46,649 nucleotides of DNA from Cryptosporangium phraense (GTDB lineage: Bacteria; Actinomycetota; Actinomycetes; Mycobacteriales; Cryptosporangiaceae). The stretch spans positions 1 through 46,649 of the forward strand of contig NZ_VIRS01000050.1 of the NCBI RefSeq assembly GCF_006912135.1. Reading direction: 5' to 3'. Shown piece by piece: positions 24,640 to 32,215 of the stretch. The translations under genes and the position numbers were made by a program. The notes beneath the pieces were generated by a model that was given only the letters and a program-made list of their open reading frames with translations, did no database searches and was not told the DNA's origin. Every line of letters starts with the position of its first letter. Position 1 is the stretch's first letter.

Positions 24640-25443
24640 CGCGCCCAGCCGCCAGTAGCCCATGAACAGGACGTCGTCCTTGTCGACACCGCGATCGGTC
24701 ACGAGGTGGCGACGCAGCACCTTCACCGCGTCGGACTCCCCGCAGACCCAGGCGTATGGGCGCCCGGCCGGGAACGACGCCGCCCGGAGCGCGTCGAGCA
24801 AGCGGGCGCCCGGCGCCGCCCCCTCGCGGAGGACCCAGGTGACCTCGACCCCGGACGGCACTCCCACCTCGTCCAAATAGGCCTTCTCGGCCCGGGAACC
24901 GACCTCGAGCAGCACCGAGCCGCGGGCCGAGGACGGCAGGCGCTCCAGCGTGGAGCCGATCGCGGGCAGCGCGGTCTCGTCGCCGACCAGCAGGTGCCAG
25001 TCGGTCTCCTCCGGTGGGTAGAACTCGGCGTAGGCGCCGACGATCGCCAGCCGGTTCCCCGGCCGCACGCGCCCGGCCCACGCCGACGCCGGGCCGCTGT
25101 CGCCGTGGAGCAGCAGGTCGACGTCGGCCTCGCACCGGTCCGGACGGGCCGCGCGCAGCGTGTACGTGCGCATGATCGGCCGGACGTCGGCCGGCTGCGC
25201 GAGCCAGGACTGGTACCACTCGCCACTGTCCGTGCCCGCGGCCAGCACCGGCTCGTCCTGGCCCGGACGCGGGAGCAGCAGCTTGATCCGCTGGTCGGGA
25301 CCATCGTCGAGAAAGCCGGCCAGCGACGGGCCGGTCACCGTCACCCGGCGCATGTTCGGGCTGACGTCCCGGACCGCGGCCACCTCGACCTCGTACAGAC
25401 CCATACCGACGTGCGGCCGTTCCTTGCGCCGGGCTCCACTCAT
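24622..25443 (-). CDS. Siderophore-interacting protein (ViuB-type FAD ferric reductase)
   Basis: The 273-residue protein has an N-terminal FAD-binding beta-barrel (VEVAAVRDVSPNMRRVTVTG; flavin motif RTYTLR near 120) and a C-terminal NAD(P)H-binding domain (WHLLVGDETALPAIGSTLERLP, then YAWVCGESDAVKVLRRHL). Such enzymes reduce ferric siderophores in the cytoplasm to release iron. The gene has an iron-box-like palindrome 19 bases upstream of its ATG, supporting iron-dependent repression. No siderophore biosynthesis or uptake genes are in the window. It overlaps the convergent winged-helix gene by 18 bases. Confidence 0.93.
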   Translation of the reverse strand: MSGARRKERPHVGMGLYEVEVAAVRDVSPNMRRVTVTGPSLAGFLDDGPDQRIKLLLPRPGQDEPVLAAGTDSGEWYQSWLAQPADVRPIMRTYTLRAARPDRCEADVDLLLHGDSGPASAWAGRVRPGNRLAIVGAYAEFYPPEETDWHLLVGDETALPAIGSTLERLPSSARGSVLLEVGSRAEKAYLDEVGVPSGVEVTWVLREGAAPGARLLDALRAASFPAGRPYAWVCGESDAVKVLRRHLVTDRGVDKDDVLFMGYWRLGASIDDN

Positions 25444-25461
25444 CAGGCCTCCCTGGTCGAG

Positions 25462-25480
25462 TTAGGGTCGCCTTACCTTA
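25462..25480. promoter_or_regulatory. Iron box (IdeR/DmdR-type operator)
   Basis: TTAGGGTCGCCTTACCTTA matches the actinobacterial iron-box consensus TTAGGTTAGSCTAACCTAA at 15 of 19 positions. It lies 18 bases upstream of the siderophore-interacting gene and 59 bases upstream of the divergent patatin gene, so it may affect both. Confidence 0.75.
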
Positions 25481-25539
25481 CCGAGATCGAACCGCGCATT
25501 CTGCTCCCACCCGCCCTGATAACCGCCAGAATTCACAGG

Positions 25540-26379
25540 ATGACGGGGAGTGCACTGGTACTCGGCGGGGGCGGAGTCACCGGCATAGCCTGGGAGATCG
25601 GGCTGCTGGCCGGGCTACTGGACGCGGGCGTCGACCTGACGACCGCGGACCTGATCGTCGGGACGTCGGCCGGCTCGGTGGTTGGCGCGGTCGTCGCGAC
25701 CGGCAGCGACATCGAAGACCTCTATCGGAGCCAGCTCGAGCCGCCGACGAACGAGATCGCCGCCCGGATGACCACCGCGATGCTGCTGCGCTGGGGATTC
25801 GCCGCGGTGACGAGCCGGAGCCCGGAGCGGTTCCGGGCCCGGGTCGGGGCGCTGGCCCGGCGTACCCGCACGGTGACGCCGGAGGAGCGACGGCGGGTCA
25901 TCGCGTCCCGGCTGCCGGTGCACGAGTGGCCGAACCGGCGGCTGGTCCTCACCGCGGTCGACGCCGACACCGGCGAGCTCCAGCCGTTCGACCGCACCAG
26001 CGGCGTCCCGCTGGTGGACGCCGTGTCGGCCAGTTGCGCGGTGCCGGGCGTGTGGCCGCCGGTGACGATCAACGGGCGGGAGTACATCGACGGCGGCGTG
26101 CGGTCGACCGCGAACGTCGACCTGGCCGCCGGGTGCGATCGCATCGTCGTGCTGGCGCCGATCCCCAAGGGCGGCGGCCCGATGCCCGCGGTGTCGGCGC
26201 AGGTCGCGCGGCTGGGCGACTCGGCCCGGGTCGCGGTCGTGACGCCGAACCCGACCGCGCGGGCCGCGTTCGGCCGCAACGTGCTCGACCCCAGCCGTCG
26301 AGGCCCGAGCGCCCGGGCCGGCCGCGCCCAGGCCGCCGACGCGGCCATGGCCGTCCACTCGATCTGGTCCGCCGCGTGA
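25540..26379 (+). CDS. Patatin-like phospholipase
   Basis: The 279-residue protein has the full patatin catalytic set. The oxyanion loop is GGGGVTG at 9-15, the nucleophile elbow is GTSAG with Ser43, and the catalytic Asp is in DGGV (Asp184). Bacterial patatins are Ser-Asp dyad lipases, usually acting on phospholipids or acyl esters. There is no signal peptide or membrane segment. ATG 25540 is preceded by CACAGG, a weak binding site; longer frames run into the siderophore gene on the other strand. It is divergent from that gene across a 96-base gap holding the iron box. Confidence 0.9.
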   Translation: MTGSALVLGGGGVTGIAWEIGLLAGLLDAGVDLTTADLIVGTSAGSVVGAVVATGSDIEDLYRSQLEPPTNEIAARMTTAMLLRWGFAAVTSRSPERFRARVGALARRTRTVTPEERRRVIASRLPVHEWPNRRLVLTAVDADTGELQPFDRTSGVPLVDAVSASCAVPGVWPPVTINGREYIDGGVRSTANVDLAAGCDRIVVLAPIPKGGGPMPAVSAQVARLGDSARVAVVTPNPTARAAFGRNVLDPSRRGPSARAGRAQAADAAMAVHSIWSAA

Positions 26380-26384
26380 TCTGC

Positions 26385-26432
26385 CGACTTATCGGGCCAA
26401 AAACCGCCCGCCCTCAGAACCCCGATAAGTCG
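26385..26432. terminator. Perfect 12-base inverted repeat between convergent genes
   Basis: CGACTTATCGGG (26385-26396) pairs perfectly with CCCGATAAGTCG (26421-26432) around a 24-base C-rich loop. It fills the gap between the patatin gene and the convergent GT39-like gene, where a bidirectional terminator is expected. The AT-containing arms and long loop are unlike the other terminators here, so it may instead be a dispersed intergenic repeat. Confidence 0.55.
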
Positions 26433-27869
26433 TCAAACCCTGCGTAGCTGCGGCCAGATGCTGCCCCAGGAGCCCTGGCGGTTCCGGCACAGCCAGATCG
26501 GCTCCCCGTTCTCTTCATTGTCGATGTCTACGCCGACGTCCACCGAGCCGACGCGCTCCACCGAGCCGAAGAACCTCCGCAGGTACGCCGGATCCTCGAA
26601 CCCAACCGCCACCACCGTCGACGCCGACTCCGGCGGTACCCCGAAGTCGGCCACGCTCATGTGCCCGGAGAAGACCGGGAGGCCGGAGTACCGGGCGACC
26701 GCGCCCGCCTCGCCGTAGTTGTTGGCGAGCACCACCGCGCCGGGCGGTGTGACCTTCTCGATCGACTCCACCACGGCCGGCCAGCCGATCGTCTCGCCCG
26801 CGTCGTAGTTGATCGCGACCACGGCGTCCGGGACCGACGACGCCGGCGCCAACGGCAGCATCAGGAAGGCGTCCACACAAGCGCACAGAACCACCGCGGA
26901 CGCGAAAGCGGCCCGCCGGGCCGCGCCGGTGAGCCACCCGACGACCGGCACCGAGCCGACGCCGGTCAGGGCCAGCAGCAGCGGCACGTCATAGTAACCC
27001 TTGCCACCGCCGATGAGCAGCACCGCGAAGACGACGACCCAGGCCCAGGCCAGCGCGCGGAACTGCGCACGCCGGAACAGCCACACCAGGCCGGTCACCC
27101 AGACGGCCGTCGCGATCGGGCTGACCAGCACCAACTGCAGAACGACGGCCACCGGCCGGCCGGCGTAGGAGCTGTCTCCGGACGCGATCTCGCCGGCCAC
27201 GTCGAGCTGGGGGAACCCGTGCGCAGCCTGCCAGACGAGGTTCGGCGACACGAGCACGAGCGCGATCAGCACCCCGATCACCACCCACCGGTCGCGCAGC
27301 AGCCGGCGCGGCCCAGCGATCAGCAGGCCGCCGACCAGCCCGATCGCCAACAGCCCGATCAGGTACTTGTTCAGCAGCCCGATACCGGCCACGACCCCGA
27401 TCAGCAGGGCCAACCGGGTGTCCCCGGTCCGGAGGACGCGAACGAAGAGCCAGAGGACGACCAGCCAGATGACGACGTCGACCGTCGTCGTGCTGAGCAG
27501 GTGACCGAACGCGAACACCCCGCCGGACGTCGCCACCAGCACCGCCGCCAGCAACTGCGCGCCCCAGCCACCGCCCACCTCCCGGGCGATCAGCGCGCAC
27601 AGCACGACGCACGCTCCGGCGATGAGCGCCGACGGGGTCCGCAGGACCGTCAGATTGTCCGGCGCGATCGTGTCCATCGCCCGGGCGATCGCCGGGGTCA
27701 GCGGCGGTTGGTCGACGAAGCCCCAGTTCAGGTGCTTGCCGCACAGCAAGAAGTACAGCTCGTCGCGGTGGTAGCCGTACCGGCCGGCGAGCGCGAGGAG
27801 GATGGCGGTGGGCACCGCCGCGACGACCCAGATCCAACGATTCAGCGGCGCCAAGGCGACCTGCGTCAT
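26433..27869 (-). CDS. GT39-like membrane glycosyltransferase (PMT_2 domain)
   Basis: The 478-residue protein has about 10 membrane helices. The first outer loop contains GRYGYHRDELYFLLCGKHLNWGF, split here for length: YHRDELYF, then NWGFVDQPPLTP, the signature of the ArnT/PMT_2 group. The Asp/Glu in the loop are the expected catalytic or metal-binding residues. These enzymes transfer a sugar from a polyprenyl phosphate donor onto lipid, glycan or protein on the outer face of the membrane. I choose ATG 27869 with TGAGG just upstream; a longer start at 27908 lacks a site. It is divergent from moaA and convergent with patatin. The substrate is unknown. Confidence 0.87.
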   Translation of the reverse strand: MTQVALAPLNRWIWVVAAVPTAILLALAGRYGYHRDELYFLLCGKHLNWGFVDQPPLTPAIARAMDTIAPDNLTVLRTPSALIAGACVVLCALIAREVGGGWGAQLLAAVLVATSGGVFAFGHLLSTTTVDVVIWLVVLWLFVRVLRTGDTRLALLIGVVAGIGLLNKYLIGLLAIGLVGGLLIAGPRRLLRDRWVVIGVLIALVLVSPNLVWQAAHGFPQLDVAGEIASGDSSYAGRPVAVVLQLVLVSPIATAVWVTGLVWLFRRAQFRALAWAWVVVFAVLLIGGGKGYYDVPLLLALTGVGSVPVVGWLTGAARRAAFASAVVLCACVDAFLMLPLAPASSVPDAVVAINYDAGETIGWPAVVESIEKVTPPGAVVLANNYGEAGAVARYSGLPVFSGHMSVADFGVPPESASTVVAVGFEDPAYLRRFFGSVERVGSVDVGVDIDNEENGEPIWLCRNRQGSWGSIWPQLRRV

Positions 27870-27942
27870 ACACCTCAGGATGGAGGATCGACGCCACGTC
27901 TGACCCACTCAGTTCCAACCTCCGCCGGATACGCTCGGAAAC

Positions 27943-29007
27943 ATGGCTGTGGTTCCGCTAGGGCTGCCGGCCGTGCCGACCCAGCGAGCCGGCATGGCCG
28001 GCCGACCCGTGGGCGAGGCCGGGCTGGTCGACCGGTTCGGCCGGGTCGCGACCGACCTCCGAGTCTCGCTGACCGACAAGTGCAACCTGCGATGCAGCTA
28101 CTGCATGCCGCCGGAGGGGCTGCCCTGGCTGCAGTCCGACCGGCTGCTCACCGACGACGAGGTCGTCCGGCTGATCGGCATCGCGGTCGAGCGGCTCGGC
28201 GTGACCGAGGTGCGCTTCACCGGCGGCGAGCCCCTGCTGCGGCGCGGCCTGACGCGCATCCTGCGCGAGACGACCGCGCTGCGGCCCCGGCCCGAGACCA
28301 TGCTGACGACGAACGCGATCGGTCTCACCCGGCTGGCCCCCACGCTGGCCGAGGCCGGGCTCGATCGCGTCAACGTCTCGCTCGACACGCTCGACCGGGA
28401 GACGTTCCGCTCGCTGGCCCACCGCGACCGGCTCGCCGACACGCTGGCTGGCTTGGAAGCCGCGACCGAGGCCGGGCTCACGCCGGTCAAGATCAACAGC
28501 GTGCTGCTCCGCGGAGTGAATGAGCACGAGGTGGTCGCGCTTGCCGAGTTCGCGCTGGAGCACGGGCACGAGCTGCGTTTCATCGAGCAGATGCCGTTGG
28601 ACGCCCAGCACTCGTGGGACCGGTCGTCGATGGTGACCGCGGCCGAGATCCTGGGCGCGCTGCAGGAGCGCTTCGCGCTGACCCCGGATCCGGCCCACCG
28701 CGGCGCCGCTCCGGCCGAGACCTGGCTGGTCGACGGCGGTCCGGCCCGGATCGGCGTGATCGCGTCGGTGACCCGGCCGTTCTGCGGCGCCTGCGACCGG
28801 ACCCGGCTGACCGCCGACGGTCAGATCCGCAACTGCCTGTTCGCGTCGGGCGAGACCGACCTGCGCGGTGCGCTGCGGTCGGGCGCCTCGGACGACGAGG
28901 TCGCGGACCTGTGGCGGATGGCGATGTGGGGCAAACTGGCCGGCCATGGGATCGACGACCCGACTTTCCTGCAGCCGGACCGGCCGATGTCGGCTATTGG
29001 AGGCTGA
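27943..29007 (+). CDS. moaA: GTP 3',8-cyclase MoaA (radical SAM)
   Basis: The 354-residue enzyme starts molybdenum cofactor synthesis by converting GTP to 3',8-cyclo-7,8-dihydro-GTP. It has the radical-SAM cluster motif CNLRCSYC (C47, C51, C54), the RFTGGEPLLR segment and a C-terminal cluster C281-x2-C284-x13-C298 (FCGACDRTR, then NCLF). It ends in the conserved Gly-Gly (SAIGG), which is needed for activity in this family. The N-terminal 25 residues look nonconserved. The moaD gene starts directly after the stop. Confidence 0.97.
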   Translation: MAVVPLGLPAVPTQRAGMAGRPVGEAGLVDRFGRVATDLRVSLTDKCNLRCSYCMPPEGLPWLQSDRLLTDDEVVRLIGIAVERLGVTEVRFTGGEPLLRRGLTRILRETTALRPRPETMLTTNAIGLTRLAPTLAEAGLDRVNVSLDTLDRETFRSLAHRDRLADTLAGLEAATEAGLTPVKINSVLLRGVNEHEVVALAEFALEHGHELRFIEQMPLDAQHSWDRSSMVTAAEILGALQERFALTPDPAHRGAAPAETWLVDGGPARIGVIASVTRPFCGACDRTRLTADGQIRNCLFASGETDLRGALRSGASDDEVADLWRMAMWGKLAGHGIDDPTFLQPDRPMSAIGG

Positions 29008-29250
29008 GTGAACGTCACCGTTCGGTACTTCGCCGGAGCGCGGGCCGCGGCGGGTGTCGAGGAGGAACCGGCGACCGCGGGCACGCTCGCCGAGCTGCGC
29101 TCGCAGCTGGCCGACGCGCACGGCGACCGTCTCGAGAAGGTGCTCACCGCCTGCTCGTTCCTGGTCGACGGGGTGGCGGCCCGCGATTTCGAGGCGCCGC
29201 TGCCGTCCGGCGGCACCGTCGACGTCCTTCCTCCGTTCGCCGGGGGTTAG
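29008..29250 (+). CDS. moaD: Molybdopterin synthase small subunit MoaD
   Basis: The 80-residue ubiquitin-fold protein ends in PPFAGG; the C-terminal Gly-Gly is adenylated and converted to thiocarboxylate, which supplies sulfur for the dithiolene. It begins NVTVRYFAGARAAAGVEEE, typical of MoaD. The GTG start follows the moaA TGA without a gap, so the two are translationally coupled. Its partner MoaE is encoded about 6 kb away on the opposite strand. Confidence 0.95.
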   Translation: MNVTVRYFAGARAAAGVEEEPATAGTLAELRSQLADAHGDRLEKVLTACSFLVDGVAARDFEAPLPSGGTVDVLPPFAGG

Positions 29251-29293
29251 GCCCTCAGGCCGTTTTCAGTCTCGTGGTCCTAGGCTCCGCGAG

Positions 29294-30457
29294 GTGCGCT
29301 TCCTTTTCCTCCTCGTTCCGCTGGCTCTGGTGGTCGGAGCGCACGTCTGGGTGTGGTGGCGGCTGTTCGGTGCGCCGTTCCGGTCTCGTCGGGCGCGGAT
29401 CCTCAGCGCGGCCGGGCTCGTCGCGGTCGTGGCCTGTGTGCCGTTCGGATTGCGTACCGGGTACGGGGGTCCGGCGTTCTTCGAGGTACTGGCCTGGATC
29501 GGGTTGCTGTACCTGGCGGTCCTCTTCTACCTGCTGCTCGTCCTCGTCGTCCTGGAACCCGTGCGCCTGGCGGCGCACCTCCTCTGGGCCCGTAAAGAGC
29601 CTCATTCGGACGCTTCGCCGCGGCTGGATCGGCGTCTGTTCCTGGCTCGGGCCACGGCGGTGACCGCGGGTGCCGTCGCCTTCGGGACCACCGGGTTCGG
29701 GCTCGTCGAGGCCCGGCACGTCGAGGTCAAGCGGGTGCCGATGACGCTGACCAAGCTCGATCCGCGCTTCGACGGCTACCGGATCGCCGTGATCAGCGAC
29801 GTCCACCTCTCGCACACGCTGCGCCGACCGTTCCTGCACGGCGTGGTCTCCCAAGTCAACGGACTGAACGCGGACGCCGTCGCGATCGTCGGCGACCTCG
29901 TCGACGGCACGGTGGAGGACCTCGGAGGCGACGCGGCCGAGCTGGCGAACCTGCGCTCGAAGCACGGCACGTACTTCGTCACCGGCAACCACGAGTACCG
30001 GTTCGACCTCTACGACTGGCTCGACTACCTCCCGACGCTCGGCGTGAAGCTGCTGCGTAACGAGCGGGTGGACCTGGGAGGCTTCGACCTGGCCGGCGTC
30101 AACGACGTCAGCGCGGAGGACTGGGACTGGAAGTGGCCAGGGCAGGCGGCCGATCTGAACGCGGCTCTCGACGGGCGGGACGTCGACCGGCCGGTGATAC
30201 TGCTGGCGCATCAACCGGCGCAGTGGCCGGACGCGGTGAAGTTCGGGGTCGATCTGCAGTTGTCGGGTCACACCCATGGTGGGCAGGCGTGGCCGTTCGA
30301 CTACGTGGTGGCGCGGGATCAGCCGGTGATCGCCGGGCGGGCCCGGTCGGGGGCGAGCCAGCTGTACGTGACCAGCGGGATCGGGAACGCGACGATCCCG
30401 GTGCGGGTCGGGGCGCAGCCGGAGATCAGCCTCATCGAGCTCCATAGCGCTGTCTAG
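29294..30457 (+). CDS. Membrane metallophosphoesterase (YkuE/YaeI-like), copy 1
   Basis: The 387-residue protein has four N-terminal membrane helices (1-110) and a twin-Arg-free hydrophobic stretch near 125-140. A calcineurin-like phosphoesterase domain follows: SDVHLSH, GDLVDG, GNHEY, LLAHQP and SGHTHGGQ, the full di-metal ligand set. Related enzymes act on UDP-diacylglucosamine or other nucleotide-lipid substrates at the membrane; the substrate here is unknown. GTG 29294 is preceded by GCGAG. It follows moaD by 43 bases on the same strand. The neighbouring gene is a close paralogue with the same layout. Confidence 0.9.
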   Translation: MRFLFLLVPLALVVGAHVWVWWRLFGAPFRSRRARILSAAGLVAVVACVPFGLRTGYGGPAFFEVLAWIGLLYLAVLFYLLLVLVVLEPVRLAAHLLWARKEPHSDASPRLDRRLFLARATAVTAGAVAFGTTGFGLVEARHVEVKRVPMTLTKLDPRFDGYRIAVISDVHLSHTLRRPFLHGVVSQVNGLNADAVAIVGDLVDGTVEDLGGDAAELANLRSKHGTYFVTGNHEYRFDLYDWLDYLPTLGVKLLRNERVDLGGFDLAGVNDVSAEDWDWKWPGQAADLNAALDGRDVDRPVILLAHQPAQWPDAVKFGVDLQLSGHTHGGQAWPFDYVVARDQPVIAGRARSGASQLYVTSGIGNATIPVRVGAQPEISLIELHSAV

Positions 30458-30488
30458 GCTTTCTGCTAGAGATTTGTAGAGAGGTGTA

Positions 30489-31691
30489 GTGGACATCGGG
30501 CGGGTCGTCGTGATCGTGGTGGTCGTCGTCGGGGTGATCGGCGGGATCCACGCCTACCTGTGGTGGCGGATGGTGGCGACGCCGTTCCGGTCCCGGCGGG
30601 CGCGGTGGATCGGGGCGCTGGTGCTGGTGGCGATCGTCGCGTTCGCGATGTTCGGGCTGCGGGGTGCTCCGTCGGCGCTGCCGTCTCCGCTCGACACGAT
30701 CGTCAGCTGGGGCGGGCCCCTGTGGATCGCGCTGATGTTCTACCTCTTCCTGATCCTGCTCGTGCTGGAGCCGGTGCGCTGGATCGCCCGAACGCTGATC
30801 GCCCGCCGCGCAGCCGCCACCGACGACACGCCGTCGGCCGACCTGAGCACCCCCTTCGCTCGGCGCGCTTTCATCGGGCGCGCGGCCGCGCTCACCGCGG
30901 GGGTCACGGCGCTGGGCACGGTCGGCTACGGCATCGGCGAGGCAAGACACGTGCGCGTCAAACGGATCGCGATCACTCTCCCCCGGCTCGACCCGGCGAT
31001 GAACGGCTACAAGATCGCGCTGCTCACCGACATCCACCTCTCCGCGACCCTCCACCGCCCGTTCCTCGACAAGGTCGTCCGCACGGTCAACACGCTCGAC
31101 GTCGGCGCGGTGGCCGTCGTCGGTGACCTGGTCGACGGCACCGTCGACGAACTCGGCGACGACGCCAAGGCCCTCACCAACCTGCGCTCCACGCACGGCA
31201 CGTTCTTCGTCACCGGCAACCACGAGTACTACTCCGGCGCCGAGGAGTGGGTGGAGTTCCTCCCGACGATCGGCGTCGACGTCCTCCGCAACCGTCGCCT
31301 GGAGATCGGCGGCACGAACGGCTTCGACCTCGCCGGTGTCGACGACGTCACCGCGGCCGGGTCCGGGGTCCCCGGCCACGGCGCCAACCTGGCCGAAGCC
31401 CTGGACGGCCGGGACCGCGACCGCCCGGTCGTCCTGCTCGCCCACCAGCCGGTGCAGTGGCCGGAAGCCGTCGACCGGGGCGTCGACCTCCAGCTCTCCG
31501 GCCACACCCACGGCGGCCAGCTGTGGCCGTTCACGCTCGCGGTCCCGCTGCAGCAGCCGGTCGTCGCCGGACATGCGACCGACGGCGACAGCCAGATCTA
31601 CGTCAGCCGGGGCGTGGGCTATTGGGGTCCGCCGGTGCGCGTCGGCGCGCCGCCGGAGATCAGCCTGATCGAGCTTCGTAGCGCCCTCTAG
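30489..31691 (+). CDS. Membrane metallophosphoesterase (YkuE/YaeI-like), copy 2
   Basis: The 400-residue protein repeats the architecture of the upstream gene: four membrane helices, then the phosphoesterase domain with TDIHLSA, GDLVDG, GNHEYY, LLAHQP and SGHTHGGQ. Shared non-catalytic stretches (FRSRRAR near residue 34, EISLIEL at the end) show a tandem duplication. GTG 30489 has GAGAGG five bases upstream. The intergenic gap to copy 1 is 31 bases, so the two are probably cotranscribed. The active-site residues are intact in both copies. Confidence 0.9.
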   Translation: MDIGRVVVIVVVVVGVIGGIHAYLWWRMVATPFRSRRARWIGALVLVAIVAFAMFGLRGAPSALPSPLDTIVSWGGPLWIALMFYLFLILLVLEPVRWIARTLIARRAAATDDTPSADLSTPFARRAFIGRAAALTAGVTALGTVGYGIGEARHVRVKRIAITLPRLDPAMNGYKIALLTDIHLSATLHRPFLDKVVRTVNTLDVGAVAVVGDLVDGTVDELGDDAKALTNLRSTHGTFFVTGNHEYYSGAEEWVEFLPTIGVDVLRNRRLEIGGTNGFDLAGVDDVTAAGSGVPGHGANLAEALDGRDRDRPVVLLAHQPVQWPEAVDRGVDLQLSGHTHGGQLWPFTLAVPLQQPVVAGHATDGDSQIYVSRGVGYWGPPVRVGAPPEISLIELRSAL

Positions 31692-31845
31692 CCGAATCTA
31701 GGAATTTCCGAAGAGTCCCTTAGAGGCGGCTACGCGTCACACGACCCCCTCGCGCACCGGCGCTAGCATTTGGGCTGATATACAACGCTGCATAGTCGAC
31801 CGGACAAACACCAACGAACACTGAACCGTTGGGCGCCGACCCGCG

Positions 31846-31857
31846 TGACCCGGGTCA
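31846..31857. promoter_or_regulatory. Perfect 12-base palindrome upstream of the small protein gene
   Basis: TGACCCGGGTCA is a perfect palindrome 40 bases before the ATG at 31898. The gap containing it (31692-31897) also has an AT-rich patch (GATATACAACGCTGCATAGTC) near 31776-31796 that may be part of the promoter. No other gene is visible in the gap. Confidence 0.45.
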
Positions 31858-31897
31858 GCGCGTCTGAACTGTCCGCCCGCGGGAAAGGGACTCATTC

Positions 31898-32170
31898 ATG
31901 ACCCACGCTGTTCCTCGTCCCCGCAAGCCCTCGGCTCGCACCAGCACGTCACGGCATCCGGTCACGCCCGTGCGCGCTGCAGATCGGCGAGCCCTGGTAG
32001 ATCGTGTCCCGCTGGATCGACAGCCTCCGCTGCCGAAGCGGACGCCGGGCACCGCGCTGGACGACGTCCACCGGAACAGCATCATCCAGATCAACCGCGA
32101 CGAGCCGGCCCCGGCGTCCGACCGGTGGTTCAAGGCCAACAACGAGGACGACACGCCTACCTCGATCTAA
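31898..32170 (+). CDS. Small charged protein of unknown function
   Basis: The 90-residue protein has a basic Pro/Arg/Ser-rich N-terminal half and an acidic tail (NEDDTPTSI). A possibly ordered core lies at LDDVHRNSIIQINRDEPAP and SDRWFKANN. An AAAGGGA ribosome binding site lies about 8 bases before the ATG. It is 45 bases upstream of the AAA ATPase gene on the same strand, so it may be an operon partner. I do not recognise the family. Confidence 0.65.
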   Translation: MTHAVPRPRKPSARTSTSRHPVTPVRAADRRALVDRVPLDRQPPLPKRTPGTALDDVHRNSIIQINRDEPAPASDRWFKANNEDDTPTSI

Positions 32171-32215
32171 CGAGATCTACGGCTTTCGCTAGAAACCCCG
32201 ATACGGTCCTAGCGC

